Part shown: piece after piece, positions 1-11,629 of the stretch
Layout of the letters: each line of letters begins with the position of its first letter
Position numbering within the stretch: position 1 is the first letter of the stretch
Source of the DNA: Atrina japonica
Taxonomy: Eukaryota; Mollusca; Bivalvia; Pterioida; Pinnidae
DNA: 64,000 nt
Assembly (NCBI GenBank): GCA_030159075.1
Contig: BROG01000521.1
Span: forward strand, 307,501-371,500
Direction of reading: 5' to 3'
Made by a program: the position numbers and the translations under genes
Notes under the pieces: model-generated
The model's database searches: none
The model's input: the letters and a program-made list of their open reading frames with translations, nothing else
What the model was told of the DNA's origin: nothing

Positions 1-574
1 GTTGGTAGATTTTTTATGTGTTTTATATTTATTTCTAAAATACAGGACGTGATTTTTATTGGAAAGTGCATGTATTATGTAAAATATTTGCTTTCCAATG
101 CTATTTTAAATACCTGAAGAAAATTGGATGAATATATGAATAAATATATCAGGTCACTAAAAGAAATTTTTCCAATCTTTAATTTTAGACTGAATGCTGA
201 ATTTACCGAAAATTAATTTGCAATGTCGAATGCTCAAAGTAAGGAGGACAAAAAAATAACTGATATTACAGGTTACTTTTGGCAAGATTGTTGCAATTTT
301 ACACAGCCACATGCATTTGTTATTCTAACCACCAGGTGGTCTCTTTGGAATATATATGATATAGAATATCACATAAAATGGGCATGTAAAATTTTCACCA
401 ACGACAGCTCATATCGCTTTAAATACATACTGTACTACTTGTCCCCCTTGTACTGCAGGACAAGTGGAAATTTTCATTATTGTTGACCCCTGTGTAAATT
501 TACTGAATATGCTTTCTTGGTCATTTTAGTTTGTTTGTTTTAATTTGTTATCTCAATGAAACAGTAATCCTTAC
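1..574 (-). other. GDAP2 intron 1 (part)
   Basis: This stretch follows the GT donor of the GDAP2 first exon on the minus strand. I looked for the next expected exon, which would continue the macro domain, and saw none here, so it probably lies beyond the left edge. No repeat was recognised. Confidence 0.6.
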
Positions 575-732
575 CATAACACTATCTTAGCATTTAAATC
601 ATTTCTCCACGGGAACGGGGGAGCCTCCACGTCCTGTCCATCCTCACTGTATTCTGGAAGTTGTGTAAAGTTCCATCTAGTCAAATCCTCCAAGTTAACT
701 ATTTCCGGCCTTGCTCCTAACGGTTCTTCCAT
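575..732 (-). CDS. GDAP2: GDAP2 orthologue, first coding exon (gene runs off the left edge)
   Basis: The minus strand has an ATG at 732-730, 52 codons plus two bases, then a clean donor (G|GTAAGG at 575/574). The peptide starts MEEPLGARPEIVNL and ends NDLNAKIVLW. This matches the vertebrate GDAP2 N-terminus, which starts MDPLGAP and reaches NGKVVLWKGD at the start of the macro domain. The exon breaks inside the Trp codon, as expected if the next exon begins with G-AAA-GGN for Lys-Gly-Asp. GDAP2 proteins combine an N-terminal macro domain with a C-terminal CRAL-TRIO (Sec14-like) domain; their molecular role is poorly defined. Only the N-terminal leader is in this window, so domain presence is inferred from the family. 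Confidence 0.85.
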
Positions 733-1130
733 CTTTTATTGCATAATTTGACGTGTTCTGTGCGTTTGATACTTGTTAGATTACCAAAAATATGTCCTAT
801 ATACTTCCTGCTCTTATCTAGTTATCACGACACTCAGCCACACTGTCAGTATCACCGTGAGTCGAGTCTGTGTCAAGTAGGGAAAATTAGTAGTGAAAGT
901 AACAAAAAAGAAGCAGATATTTAAATAAATAAAACTGATGTAAACAAAGGAAAATAACTGTGCTGTTTTAGTTCAGCCTCACTGGATTCTGATTGATCTA
1001 GTTGTCAATTTATCAATTTTGAAGATTGAACTATCCGCAAGCTACATAGCTCACAGCCATTTTGCTAATCATGTGATTAAGTTATTATATTTCTGACATC
1101 CCGAGTCCGATACAGAGAACTCGGGGTAGC
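733..1130. other. GDAP2 upstream region
   Basis: This is the 5' flank and probable 5' UTR/promoter of GDAP2 on the minus strand. I see no TATA box, clear initiator or other gene. It ends where a dispersed repeat starts. Confidence 0.4.
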
Positions 1131-1131
1131 C

Positions 1132-2010
1132 GACATTGATTATCTCCCCTTGTATTCACTATGCTGCATTCATTTTATGTGTTTTACCTGTATTTAGTTG
1201 AAGAAATGTTTTTGGGCAAGAAGTTTGCCATTATCTAATTTTTGGATTTTTTTTAGAACTTTTTTTAGGACTCTATAAAAGAGGGAGTCTCGTTTACTTT
1301 CAAGATATTTCTGCTACATGTAAATTACTTTCAGCATTGTAATATTATTTTATTGATATCATTAACAGTAATATTTCCCTGTGTCAGAGTAGTTTCAAAT
1401 AAAATATCACTCTTTTTCCTGTCTTTTTTCCCAAATATACCGTTATTACTTAAGGTATCTATTGTTGGCCAATTTCAGCTCTCAGACGTGCAACATAATC
1501 GAGAGACGATTCAGAAGGGAAAATTTATATCAAGAAATTGCCCAGAAAAATCGATGATTTATGCTGTATAAATAGTTATGTACTTTCACAATATCTACAT
1601 TCGCACCATCATTGTGACAAATGCACATTTAATTTAAATGTTATGTATGGCCAAGTTGGGTACAGTGAGTGGCAATGTGGGAATCACAGCCTCATTTTTA
1701 TTGTGATTTTGCAGCATTTTTATCTCGAAATTGTCGATATATTTTGTACCAGAAATTTAAAGAAAGAACAGCAAACGAAAAACCTTTAAAAACTGGCCAA
1801 TTTAGGTACTTATACGATATCAGCTTGTATTTCAAAACCACTGAAGGGATTTTAATGAAACTCTACAGAAAGCAAGTACTCCAGAGCTGGGTATTCCTCT
1901 TTGAAAATCTTCCCCTCCAGAGCCATGCACTGCATGAATTGAAAAACAGATTGTGTCTTAGTAATCTTCAATTCAAATGTGTGTTTTTTTGTAGAAATTC
2001 AGGATAATAC
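1132..2010 (+). repeat. Dispersed mollusc repeat, family A
   Basis: It shares a core with 11630-12545, 15341-16320 (inverted) and 41786-42545. The core reads roughly TTATCTCCCCTTGTATTCAC, then GATGCATTCATTTTATGTG, then GAAATGTTTTTGTGCAAG. A phrase like CACTGAAGGGATTTTAATGA is also shared. No intact ORF is present. Short ORFs here have no sensible product. Confidence 0.7.
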
Positions 2011-2109
2011 ATTTTTGAGTTTTTTCAAGCTTTTTAAAATAGTGGAGAGACTCCGGCAACAGCTGTATCCTGGAAGAGACCACCTGAGTGAGCACCACCC
2101 AAGCCTTCC

Positions 2110-2504
2110 ATAGGTACCCCTGGTGGGTGACATGTCGATAGTCCGACGGTCCGATAGTCCGACGGTCCGATAGTCCGACAGTTAAATCTCATGGCTATCA
2201 AGAGGATTAAACAGAACAAAAAGTCACTTAAATATTTGACGCAGTGTCTGCTTTGTCACCACGCAATTTGTAATAACTTTTTAAAAGCCATCTTATTGGG
2301 TTCAAACCCATCTTTTCTCCATTAAATTGGTCAAATTGTTCTATAATGAACTGAAAAAAGGTCAAAGGTCAAGGTCAAAAGGTAAAAAATGTACCAAAAG
2401 TATCAAACCATCGGACTATCGGACCGTCGGACTATCGAACCGTCGGACTATCGAACCGTTGGACTATCGGGATGTCCCCCCCCCTGGTGTACCAGTTATT
2501 GTAC
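2110..2504. mobile_element. Foldback element with repeat-bearing inverted arms
   Basis: The left arm (about 2112-2182) has tandem copies of a 16-bp unit GATAGTCCGACGGTCC. The right arm (about 2408-2500) carries the same unit inverted (GGACTATCGGACCGTC). Outside the units, TACCCCTGGTGGGTGACAT on the left mirrors GATGTCCCCCCCCCTGGTGTACCA-like sequence on the right. The spacer is about 225 bp with no coding potential. This is the layout of a non-autonomous foldback or MITE-like element. Confidence 0.65.
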
Positions 2505-3115
2505 ATTTATAGGCTATTACCAGAGTTAAAATCCTGTACCACATCCCTAAAAGACCCGGTAACTTATGTTAATAATTTGTTCCTAACATCATATATCATT
2601 TTACCCCAATAAGATCTATTTCCAAAATCATTTGAAAAAATCAGTGAAGCCACCTGAACCAGGATTTCTATTATTTTTCATATTTCTTAATGTTGTGGAG
2701 GCTTCCTCAAATTAGTTACCAAATCTTCTAATTTCTGATTTTGTGTAGGCCTTATATTATAATATATATGTCATTCAATTTTGAACCTATAGCAGTCCTA
2801 TAGGCCTGTATACAAAAAAATCTTAAAATTTCATCAAAGGAAAAAAAATACGGCCTACTCAATTTGGTTTTGTAAAATCTGAAAAATGCTATATTAACAT
2901 CTTCAATTCAAATTTTATGGGTGGATCTAAGATTTAATTTCAGTGGATATATTATGTAATGTGGCCGTTTTTTCCTTCACACATTCAGTTATCCAATAAT
3001 TTGTCAAATATGGTTATAAGTGAGTTCAATGTTGATTCATATCTATTCACACACACTTACAAGCACACCCACACAGTTAACAAACACAAACACACTCACA
3101 CACATGATTACACAG
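2505..3115. other. Intergenic, no gene seen
   Basis: AT-rich sequence without a supported ORF. A CA-rich simple stretch lies at about 3048-3105. Confidence 0.5.
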
Positions 3116-3119
3116 CCAT

Positions 3120-3930
3120 ACACAGTCTCTATATGATGCTGCATAACTTAACTTGTGTATTAAAAACTATAGATGTAATTGTATATCTCACTTGACAATC
3201 TTAGACAGTCTCTGTACAGTAATTAACTCTACCAGTGAATTAAAAACTATAGATGTAAATCATATGATATTCTGCTGCCCGAAATATTCAATTTATTATA
3301 AGTTATCAGAAAAATGACCCAAGTCTTGTGTCCACCTTAGAAATTTGAACACTGAAAAAATTCTAAGTCCAAATTCAGCTTAAGCTAGATTATGTACATT
3401 TTGAAAAATTCTAAGTTCCCTATTCCGTCTAAAATAGTTACATTTTTTCCGCCTTATTCTTTTCTTGAGTGAAGACTTCCTTAAATTCCCTCTTAAAATA
3501 TGTCTTAACTGGAATCTGCCTTACCATTCCACTTTAGAATAATTCAATAGCAGGAATCTTGTAAAAGTTCCACCTAATGTTTTAGGCGGAATGTTAGTTT
3601 TTTCTGTGTCTGTCTAAAGTCCACTTAGTTTAAGGTGGAATCCGCCTGGAATCCGTCTTATATTTTTGTATCGGACACAACCATACAGTGTCTATACAGT
3701 AACTTTACCAGTATATATATATATATATATATATACATGTAATTGTATAGTTCACATGACAATCATAGACAGTCTCTATACAGTAACTTTACCAGTGTAT
3801 TAAAAACTATATATAGATGTCATTGTATATTTCAACTGGCAATCATACCGATAGTCTCTGTACAGTAACTTCACCAGTGTACTACAATTTATAAATGTAA
3901 TATATATTTTATCTGACAATCATAGATATA
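3120..3930 (+). repeat. ~95-bp tandem repeat split by an insertion
   Basis: Units contain GACAGTCTCTATACAGTAAC, then TTTACCAGTGTATTAAAAAC, then ACTATAGATGTAATTGTATA. About two units lie at 3120-3262 and three or more at 3685-3930. Unrelated sequence of about 410 bp (3265-3680) lies between and has TTGTGTCC near its left end and GGACACAA near its right end. A (TA)n run sits inside one unit at 3714-3736. Confidence 0.6.
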
Positions 3931-4697
3931 TATTGATTTTCAATAAATATTTTTACTTATACTTATTCACCTATCATCACATTGCTCTATGTTGATTTGA
4001 TCTATTCCATGATGTTCATGTGATATCTGTGTACTTAAGTGAACTTTACTGATATCATCCCTGCTGACATATCACTGTATGTACCTGTAACATACTTCTG
4101 ATAAATCATATCTTTGTAGATTTTTTATTTTTTGATTCGTTGTTTTACATTGCCCCAAATATTTTTCACCAGACAAAGTGTCATCAATTTTGACCTGGGC
4201 TCATTTTTCTAAATTTAAGCTTATTGTTAACTTGGCCTGCTCAACCAAACAGATTTCAGGATTAAAGCTGAAGTTGTCAGTAAATTTTTCAGATTTGAGT
4301 GAACATTCTGGGCAAGTGAGTGACCCAAGCTATGGACTTATTCTTATGAAGTCTTTAATACCATACTGACTGAGACAGAACATAGACCCATCAACTTGCT
4401 GGACAAACACTCCACTATAATAGACATGTACCTCTTTGAGCAGTTTTTTTATTATTTATTTTTTTATTTTTGTCCAAATTTCTAATCAGTACAGTACAGT
4501 AACCATACAACAGATAAACAGTACAGTAACCATACAATGGATAATCACAATAATAATTATCGCACATGCAACATATTTTGGTACAAACGGAAATGTACAG
4601 CATGGTATAACAAGATGTTAGGAAAGATGGATTTTTAGAACAGTGAACAGAATAAAGGCAGAAATACATTGTATTTCATTTACAGTAGAAGACTCAA

Positions 4698-4702
<5 letters not shown>
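3931..4702. other. Intergenic, no gene seen
   Basis: AT-rich DNA with a short duplicated phrase (CAGTACAGTAACCATACAA) near 4490-4540. No supported coding sequence. Confidence 0.45.
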
Positions 4703-4729
<27 letters not shown>

Positions 4730-4776
4730 TGGGAAAATAGAGAGAGAGAGATGGGAAAATAGAGAGAGAGGAAAGA
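4703..4776 (+). repeat. (GA)n microsatellite
   Basis: Runs of GAGAGA are interrupted by two copies of TGGGAAAATA. Confidence 0.9.
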
Positions 4777-4936
4777 GGAGTGTCCAGCTTGTTGATTCAA
4801 AATTCATGATCACACATGTATTAATTAATGCTATATAAATATAAGTTTGCATGATAAGAAGTAGTTGTGCTAGGTTCATATTATAGAGAAGGATATTAAA
4901 GAACAAAGCACTGACCCAAAGTTTTCTATGAGAGCT

Positions 4937-5327
4937 GGGCCTGAAGTCACCAAATTTACTCAGTACTCAAGCTCAACTAACTTTTCACGATTTTAAGGTA
5001 AAAAACATGCAAACTTCATTCTGTAACTGGACATGTTTATATATTGATGGCATACAATTGTAAATAATGATAAAAATTATTGCTCATTTGAAATATTAAA
5101 AAATGTTTGAGTACGTACTAAAATCTTGAGTACTGTTAACTCAACGTATTTATCCGTTTTTTTACAGGAAAATAATAAGTGACACAAAAATTTATATGTA
5201 AATGATTAAAAATCATAATATGTTTCCTAATCACTAAAATCCAAAAGTTTTATAAACAGTTTTATAATCAAAATAATGAAATAAAAGTTGAGCTTGAGTA
5301 TTGAGTAAATTGGGTGACTTTGGGCCC
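4937..5327. repeat. 42-bp imperfect inverted repeat
   Basis: The arm 4937-4978 (begins GGGCCTGAAGTCACC) is matched by the reverse complement of 5286-5327 (ends GGTGACTTTGGGCCC) with about four mismatches. The loop is about 307 bp. The right arm overlaps the tail of the decayed LINE coding sequence. Confidence 0.75.
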
Positions 5328-7250
5328 AGGTCTTTATAGAGTTTCCACTCTAAATCAAATTGGGTCAGTCTTTGATTTTTTACAGCTATTATTTTTTCCA
5401 AATAATACATGTACTTTAATTTTTCTTTCATAGCAAGTATAGATGGATCATTTCCAAAACATTTACTATCATGAATATATTGTTTTATGTACAGATAAAT
5501 TAGGTTATATGGGTCACCTTTCCTGAGCTTTGATACATCACCAAAGATGAAACTTGACTAAGTCATTGGGCGACTAATACCACCAGACAAAATCCAATGG
5601 TCAGCTTCACAATCCCACAAAATGTGTTCAATAGATTCATTTTCTGTTTTGCAAAAAACACATAATGGACTTTTGGTAATCTTTATTTTAAAGAGAAAAT
5701 TGTTTGTGGCAAGAATTCTATGATTTATTTGGTATTGCAGCCACTGTAATTTTGTATTATTAGTAACTACATTCTAAGGCATTCTAAATATTTTCCCCCC
5801 TGATCTCAATTCATCTATGAATAGTATTTCATTCCATTTGTTCATTCCACTAGGAATTACATTATTTGAACCAATACATTGTACATATCCTTTGAACATT
5901 TTTGATTTTTACAAAATATCTTTATAGTTGAAAGGATAAAAGGACAACACAATTTAAATTCAAATTTTTTATAAGATTCAGCTGCTTTTTTAATAGCTTC
6001 AGTAATATTCATGTAACTCAGAAAATTAATATTGATGTTGTATCTTTCTTTCAGTTGATCTATAGTAATCAATGATCCATTATCATTCACAAGATCATTT
6101 ACATATTGTATCCCAAGATGAAACCAATCTTTATAAAATACAGATTTATTCCCAATTTTTATTCTTTTATTATACCAAACTGGACTTGAGAGAAAATATT
6201 CATGTTCTATACTTTTTTCTTTGTCAATTATCATTTCCCATGCTTTAAAAACATCTCTCCAAAAGCAATTTTTAGTATTTTGAATAAATTTGTGTATATA
6301 ATCTGTTCCACAATTGTAAAGTTTATTTTTATCTAATTCAGACATTAAAACAGATTGCCACTTGCTCTCATTTTGGCTTATTCTCCTTATCCATGTTGAT
6401 TTCAGTGCATGTGTAAACATACTAAGATCTACATTTTGTATCATTCTCAATCCACCTTCTCCAAAATTCTTACTTAAAACATCATTTTTTATTCTATGTA
6501 CTGGTGAGTCCCATATAAAGGTATAAATAAGTTCATTAATTTTTTTTGAAGACATGGTTACCAGGGTCTGGTATAGAAATGACTCAGTGATTCAAAATAG
6601 GTAGTATTAAGGTTTTAATGACATTTATACGACCTATAACAGTAAGATTACGTTTGGACCATTGTTTTATTAAATTTTTAATGAGTGGAATTTTGTTATC
6701 ATAATTAAGCTTTACAATATTATCCAGATCAACATCAAAATTGATACCCAGTTATAATTGAAGGTTGTGACCCCCTAGGAAAGATTTCTGTCTGGACATA
6801 AAATATCAATGCTGTATTTCTTACTACCAATCCAAATAACATGTCTTTTTGAAAAATTTATATTCAATCCAGATATTTTAGCAAACCAGATCAAAACAGA
6901 CAAAGTTTCATTTAGTGATTTTTCACTTCCATCTAAAACCAATGATGTATCATCTGCAAAGTGTGACAATTTATGTCCAATTTTTGTAATTTTAATACCT
7001 TTTATGTCAGGGTGAGCACATATCTTTATTGCAAGAATCTCAGCACACAGAATGAATAAATATGGTGACAATGGATCGCCTTGTCTACGGCCATGTCCAA
7101 TTTTGAAAAATTCAGAGAGTTTGCACCCCTGTATGACTGCAGACTTAATAATATTATAAAAAAAATTTACACATCTTATGATTGATTCCCCAAAATTGAA
7201 AAACTGTAAAACATTTATCAAAAAATCCCAAGACACAGAGTCAAATGCTT
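5230..7250 (-). pseudogene. Decayed non-LTR retrotransposon (LINE, L1/Tx1-like), reverse transcriptase and C-terminus
   Basis: Reading down the minus strand, the fragments keep the order of a LINE ORF2. At about 7250-7215 is FDSVSWDF (reverse transcriptase motif A). [13 protein letters not shown] (motif B) follows, then FADD (motif C, the catalytic aspartates), around 7110-6930. A second open stretch covers 6555-5857. A zinc-ribbon-like segment, CVFCKTENESIEHILWDC, lies at about 5690-5600 and resembles the zf-RVT found after the RT in such elements. A last open stretch covers 5431-5234. Stops and frame changes separate these pieces, and the 5' side is cut off inside motif A where it meets a 34-bp minisatellite. 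The element is therefore 5' truncated and dead. The clade call is an inference from the motif wording. Confidence 0.85.
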
Positions 7251-7831
7251 CTCTCTGAGCAGTTTGATGATTCCACTATAATATCTCTCTGAGCAGTTTG
7301 ATGATTCCACTATAATACCTCTCTGAGCAGTTTGATGATTCCACTATAATATCTTTCTGAGCAGTTTGATGATTCCACTATAATATCTCTCTGAGCATTT
7401 TGATGATTCCACTATAATACCTCTCTGAGCAGTTTGATGATTCCTCTATAATACCTCTCTGAGCAGTTTGATGATTCCACTATAATACCTCTCTGAGCAG
7501 TTTGATGATTCCACTATAATATACCTCCTCTGAGAGCATGATTCCACTATAATACCTCTCTGAGCAGTTTGATGATTCCACTATAATACCCCTCTGAGCA
7601 GTTTGATGATTCCACTATAATACCCCTCTGAGCAGTTTGATGATTCCACTATAATACCTCTCTGAGCAGTTTGATGATTCCACTATAATACCTCTCTGAG
7701 TAGTTTGATGATTCCACTATAATACCTCTCTGAGCAGTTTGATGATTCAACTATAATACCTCTCTGAGCAGTTTGATGATTCCACTATAATACCTCTCTG
7801 AGCAGTTTGATGATTCCATTATAATACCTCT
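7246..7831 (+). repeat. 34-bp minisatellite, about 17 copies
   Basis: The unit begins CTCTCTGAGCAGTTTGATGA and continues TTCCACTATAATA. Copies are nearly identical, with one scrambled unit near 7520-7545. It abuts the truncated LINE on its left and a 33-bp array on its right with no spacer. Confidence 0.95.
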
Positions 7832-10800
7832 CTCAGCAGACCATTGTCATAGTAGACCATCTGTCTTGTTAGACCATTGTCATAGTAGACCATCTGTCTT
7901 GTTAGACTATTGTCATAGTAGACCATCTGTCTTGTAAGTCCATTGTCATAGTAGACCATCAGTATTGTTAGACCATTGTCATAGTAGACCATCGGTCTTG
8001 TTAGATCACTGTCATAGTAGACCATCAGTCTTGTTAAACCAGTCAAGTAGACCATCGGTCTTGTTAGACCATTGTCATAGTATACCATTCTTGTTAGACA
8101 ATTGTCATAGTAGACCATCTGTCTTGTTAGACCATTGTCATAGTAGACCATCGGTCTTGTTAGATCACTGTCATAGTAGACCATCTGTCTTGTTAGATCA
8201 TTGTCAAAGTAGACCATCTGTCTTGTTAGACCATTGTCATAGTAGACCATCTGTCTTGTTAGACCATTGTCATAGTAGACCATCTGTCTTGTTACACCAC
8301 TGTCATAGTAGACCATCTGTCTTGTTAGACCATTGTCATAGTAGACCATCTATTTTAGTAGACCATCTGTCTTGTTAGACCACTGTCATAGAAGACAATC
8401 TGTCTTACATGTCATAGACCATCTGTCTTGTTTGACCACTGTCATAGTAGACCATCTGTCTTGTTTGACCACTGTCATAGTAGACCATCTGTCTTGTTAG
8501 ACCATCTGTCTTGTTAGACCACAGTCATAGTATACCATCTGTCTTGTTAGACCACTGTCATAGTAGACCATCTGTCTTGTTAGACCACTGTCATGAGATA
8601 CCATCTGTCTTGTTAGACCACTGTCATAGTATACATCTGTCTTGTTAGACCACTGTCATAGTACACCATCTGTCTTGTTAGACCATTGTCATAGTAGACC
8701 ATCTGTCTTGTTTGACCACTGTCATAGTAGACCATTTGCTTGTTAGACCACTGTCATAGTATACCATCTGTCTTGTTAGACTATTGTCATAGTAGACCAT
8801 CTGTCTTGTAAGTCCATTGTCATAGTAGACCATCAGTATTGTTAGACCATTGTCATAGTAGACCATCGGTCTTGTTAGATCACTGTCATAGTAGACCATC
8901 AGTCTTGTTAAACCAGTCATAGTAGACCATCGGTCTTGTTAGACCATTGTCATAGTAGACCATCTGTCTTGTTAGACAATTGTCATAGTAGACCATCTGT
9001 CTTGTTAGACCATTGTCATAGTAGACCATCGGTCTTGTTAGATCACTGTCATAGTAGACCATCTGTCTTGTTAGATCATTGTCAAAGTAGACCATCTGTC
9101 TTGTTAGACCATTGTCATAGTAGACCATCTGTCTTGTTTGACCACTGTCATAGTAGACCATCTGTCTTGTTTGACCATTGTCATAGTAGACCATCTGTCT
9201 TGTTAGACCATTGTCATAGTAGACCATCTGTCTTCTGTCTTTTAGACCACTGTCATAGAAGACATCTGTCCTTGAGAGACCACTGTCTAGTCATCTGTCC
9301 GTTTGACCACTGTCATAGTAGACCATCTGTCTTGTTTGACCACTGTCATAGTAGACCATCTGTCTTGTTAGACCATCTGTCTTGTTAGACCACAGTCATA
9401 GTATACCATCTGTCTTGTTAGACCACTGTCATAGTAGACCATCTGTCTTGTTAGACCACTGTCATAGTAGACCATTTGCTTGTTAGACCACTGTCATAGT
9501 ATACCATCTGTCTTGTTAGACCACTGTCATAGTACACCATCTGTCTTGTTAGACCATTGTCATAGTAGACCATCTGTCTTGTTTGACCACTGTCATAGTA
9601 GACCATTTGCTTGTTAGACCACTGTCATAGTATACCATCTGTCTTGTTAGTCCATTGTAATAGTAGACCATCTGTCTTGTTAGACTGCCATCACAGTATA
9701 CCATCTGTCTTGTTAGACTACTGTCATAGTAGATCATGTCTTGTTAGACTATTGTCATAGTAAACCATCTGTCTTGTTAGACCACTGTCATAGTAGACCA
9801 TCTGTCTTGTTAGACCATTGTCATAGTAGACCATCTATTTTAGTAGACCATCTGTCTTGTTAGACCACTGTCATAGAAGACAATCTGTCTTGAGAGACCA
9901 CTGTCATAGTAGACCATCTGTCTTGTTTGACCACTGTCATAGTAGACCATCTGTCTTGTTTGACCACTGTCATAGTAGACCATCTGTCTTGTTAGACCAC
10001 TGTCATAGTATACCATCTGTCTTGTTAGACCATTGTCATAGTAGACCATCTGTCTTGTTTGACCACTGTCATAGTAGACCATCTGTCTTGTTAGACCACT
10101 GTCATAGTAGACCATTTGCTTGTTAGACCACTGTCATAGTATACTATCTGTCTTGTTAGTCCATTGTAATAGTAGACCATCTGTCTTGTTAGACTGCCAT
10201 CACAGTAGACCATCTGTCTTGTTAGACTACTGTCATAGTAGATCATGTCTTGTTAGACTATTGTCATAGTAAACCATCTGTCTTGTTAGACCACTGTCAT
10301 AGTAGACCATCTGTCTTGTTAGACCATTGTCATAGTAGACCATCTATTTTAGTAGACCATCTGTCTTGTTAGACCACTGTCATAGAAGACAATCTGTCTT
10401 GAGAGACCACTGTCATAGTAGACCATCTGTCGTGTTTGACCATTGTCATAGTAGACCATCTGTCTTGTTTGACCACTGTCATAGTAGACCATCTGTCTTG
10501 TTAGACCACAGTCATAGTATACCATCTGTCTTGTTAGACCACTGTCATAGTAGACCATTTGCTTGTTAGACCACTGTCATAGTATACCATCTGTCTTGTT
10601 AGACCACTGTTATAGTAGACCATTTGCTTGTTAGACCACTGTCATAGTATACCATCTGTCTTGTTAGTCCATTGTAATAGTAGACCATCTGTCTTGTTAG
10701 ACTGCCATCACAGTAGACCATCTGTCTTGTTAGACTACTGTCATAGTAGATCATGTCTTGTTAGACTATTGTCATAGTAAACCATCTGTCTTGTTAGACC

Positions 10801-11385
10801 ATTGTCATAGCAGACCATCGGTCTTGTTAGACCATTGTAATAGTAGACCATCGGTCTTGTTAGACCACTGTCATAGTAGACAATCTGTCTTGTTAGACTA
10901 CTGTCATAGTAGATCATGTCTTGTTAGACTATTGTCATAGTAGACCATCTGTCTTGTTAGACCATTGTAATAGTAGACCATCTGTCTTGTTAGACTGCCA
11001 TCACAGTAGACCATCTGTCTTGTTAGACTACTGTCATAGTAGATCATGTGTTGTTAGACTATTGTCATAGTAGACCATCTGTCTTGAAAGACCATTGTCA
11101 TAGCAGACCATTGGTCTTGTTAGACCACTGTCATAGTAGACCATCTGTCTTGTTAGACTACTGTCATAGTAGATCATGTCTTGTTAGACTATTGTCATAG
11201 TAGACCATCTGTCTTGTTAGACCATTGTAATAGTAGACCATCTGTCTTGTTAGACCACTGTCATAGTAGACCATCTGTCTTGTTAGACTACTGTCATAGT
11301 AGACCATCTGTCTTGTTAGACTACTGTCATAGTAGATCATGTCTTGTTAGACTATTGTCATAGTAGACCATCTGTCTTGAAAGAC
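7832..11385 (-). repeat. Giant 33-bp minisatellite, about 105 copies
   Basis: On the plus strand the unit reads roughly ACCATCTGTCTTGTTAGACC then ACTGTCATAGTAG. Because 33 is a multiple of 3, ORFs run through it on both strands (11-residue repeats such as MVYYDNGLTRQ), but these lack gene context. Longer-period copies are visible: marker variants recur 874 bp apart (AGTCTTGTTAAACC at 8027 and 8901) and 509 bp apart (9857 and 10366). It is homologous, inverted, to the arrays at 55 and 58 kb. Confidence 0.95.
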
Positions 11386-11494
11386 CACATTCTGAAGACC
11401 ACTTGAGATGAAACCTCTTTTGGGAGACCACCCATCTTGAGAGACCACATTTCAGTGGCAGATGGGGTGGTCTTTCAGGCCAGGATCCACTGTA
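11386..11494 (-). mobile_element. Terminal segment of the array-bearing dispersed element
   Basis: Read on the minus strand it starts TACAGTGGATCCTGG at 11494 and continues CCACTGAAATGTGGTCTC, then leads into the 33-bp units. The plus-strand element at 55041 opens the same way (TACAGTGAAACCTG, then CCACTGAAATGTGGTCT). This shows that both arrays lie inside copies of one repeat family. Confidence 0.75.
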
Positions 11495-11629
11495 CGATAA
11501 TAATTAAAAGGTCTTCTTTTACAGATTGTCACATGTTGGCTCCAAATCTTAATTTTGCTTAAACTAATTTTTTTTTTTTTTTTACCTCAATCAATCATTG
11601 TCTGCCATCCATCATTAACTTTTCACATA

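Noticed and set aside
223..486. 87-residue ORF in the GDAP2 intron
   Set aside because: Lies on the opposite strand within the intron, with no recognisable product.
7819..11363. Long ORFs on both strands made of 11-residue repeats (MVYYDNGLTRQ or LDHCHSRPSVL types)
   Set aside because: The DNA period is 33 bp, so frames stay open on both strands automatically. Frames break at indel units, and there are no start context or splice features of a gene.
7246..11385. CRISPR array
   Set aside because: The repeats are directly tandem with no unique spacers, units are diverged, and the genome is eukaryotic.
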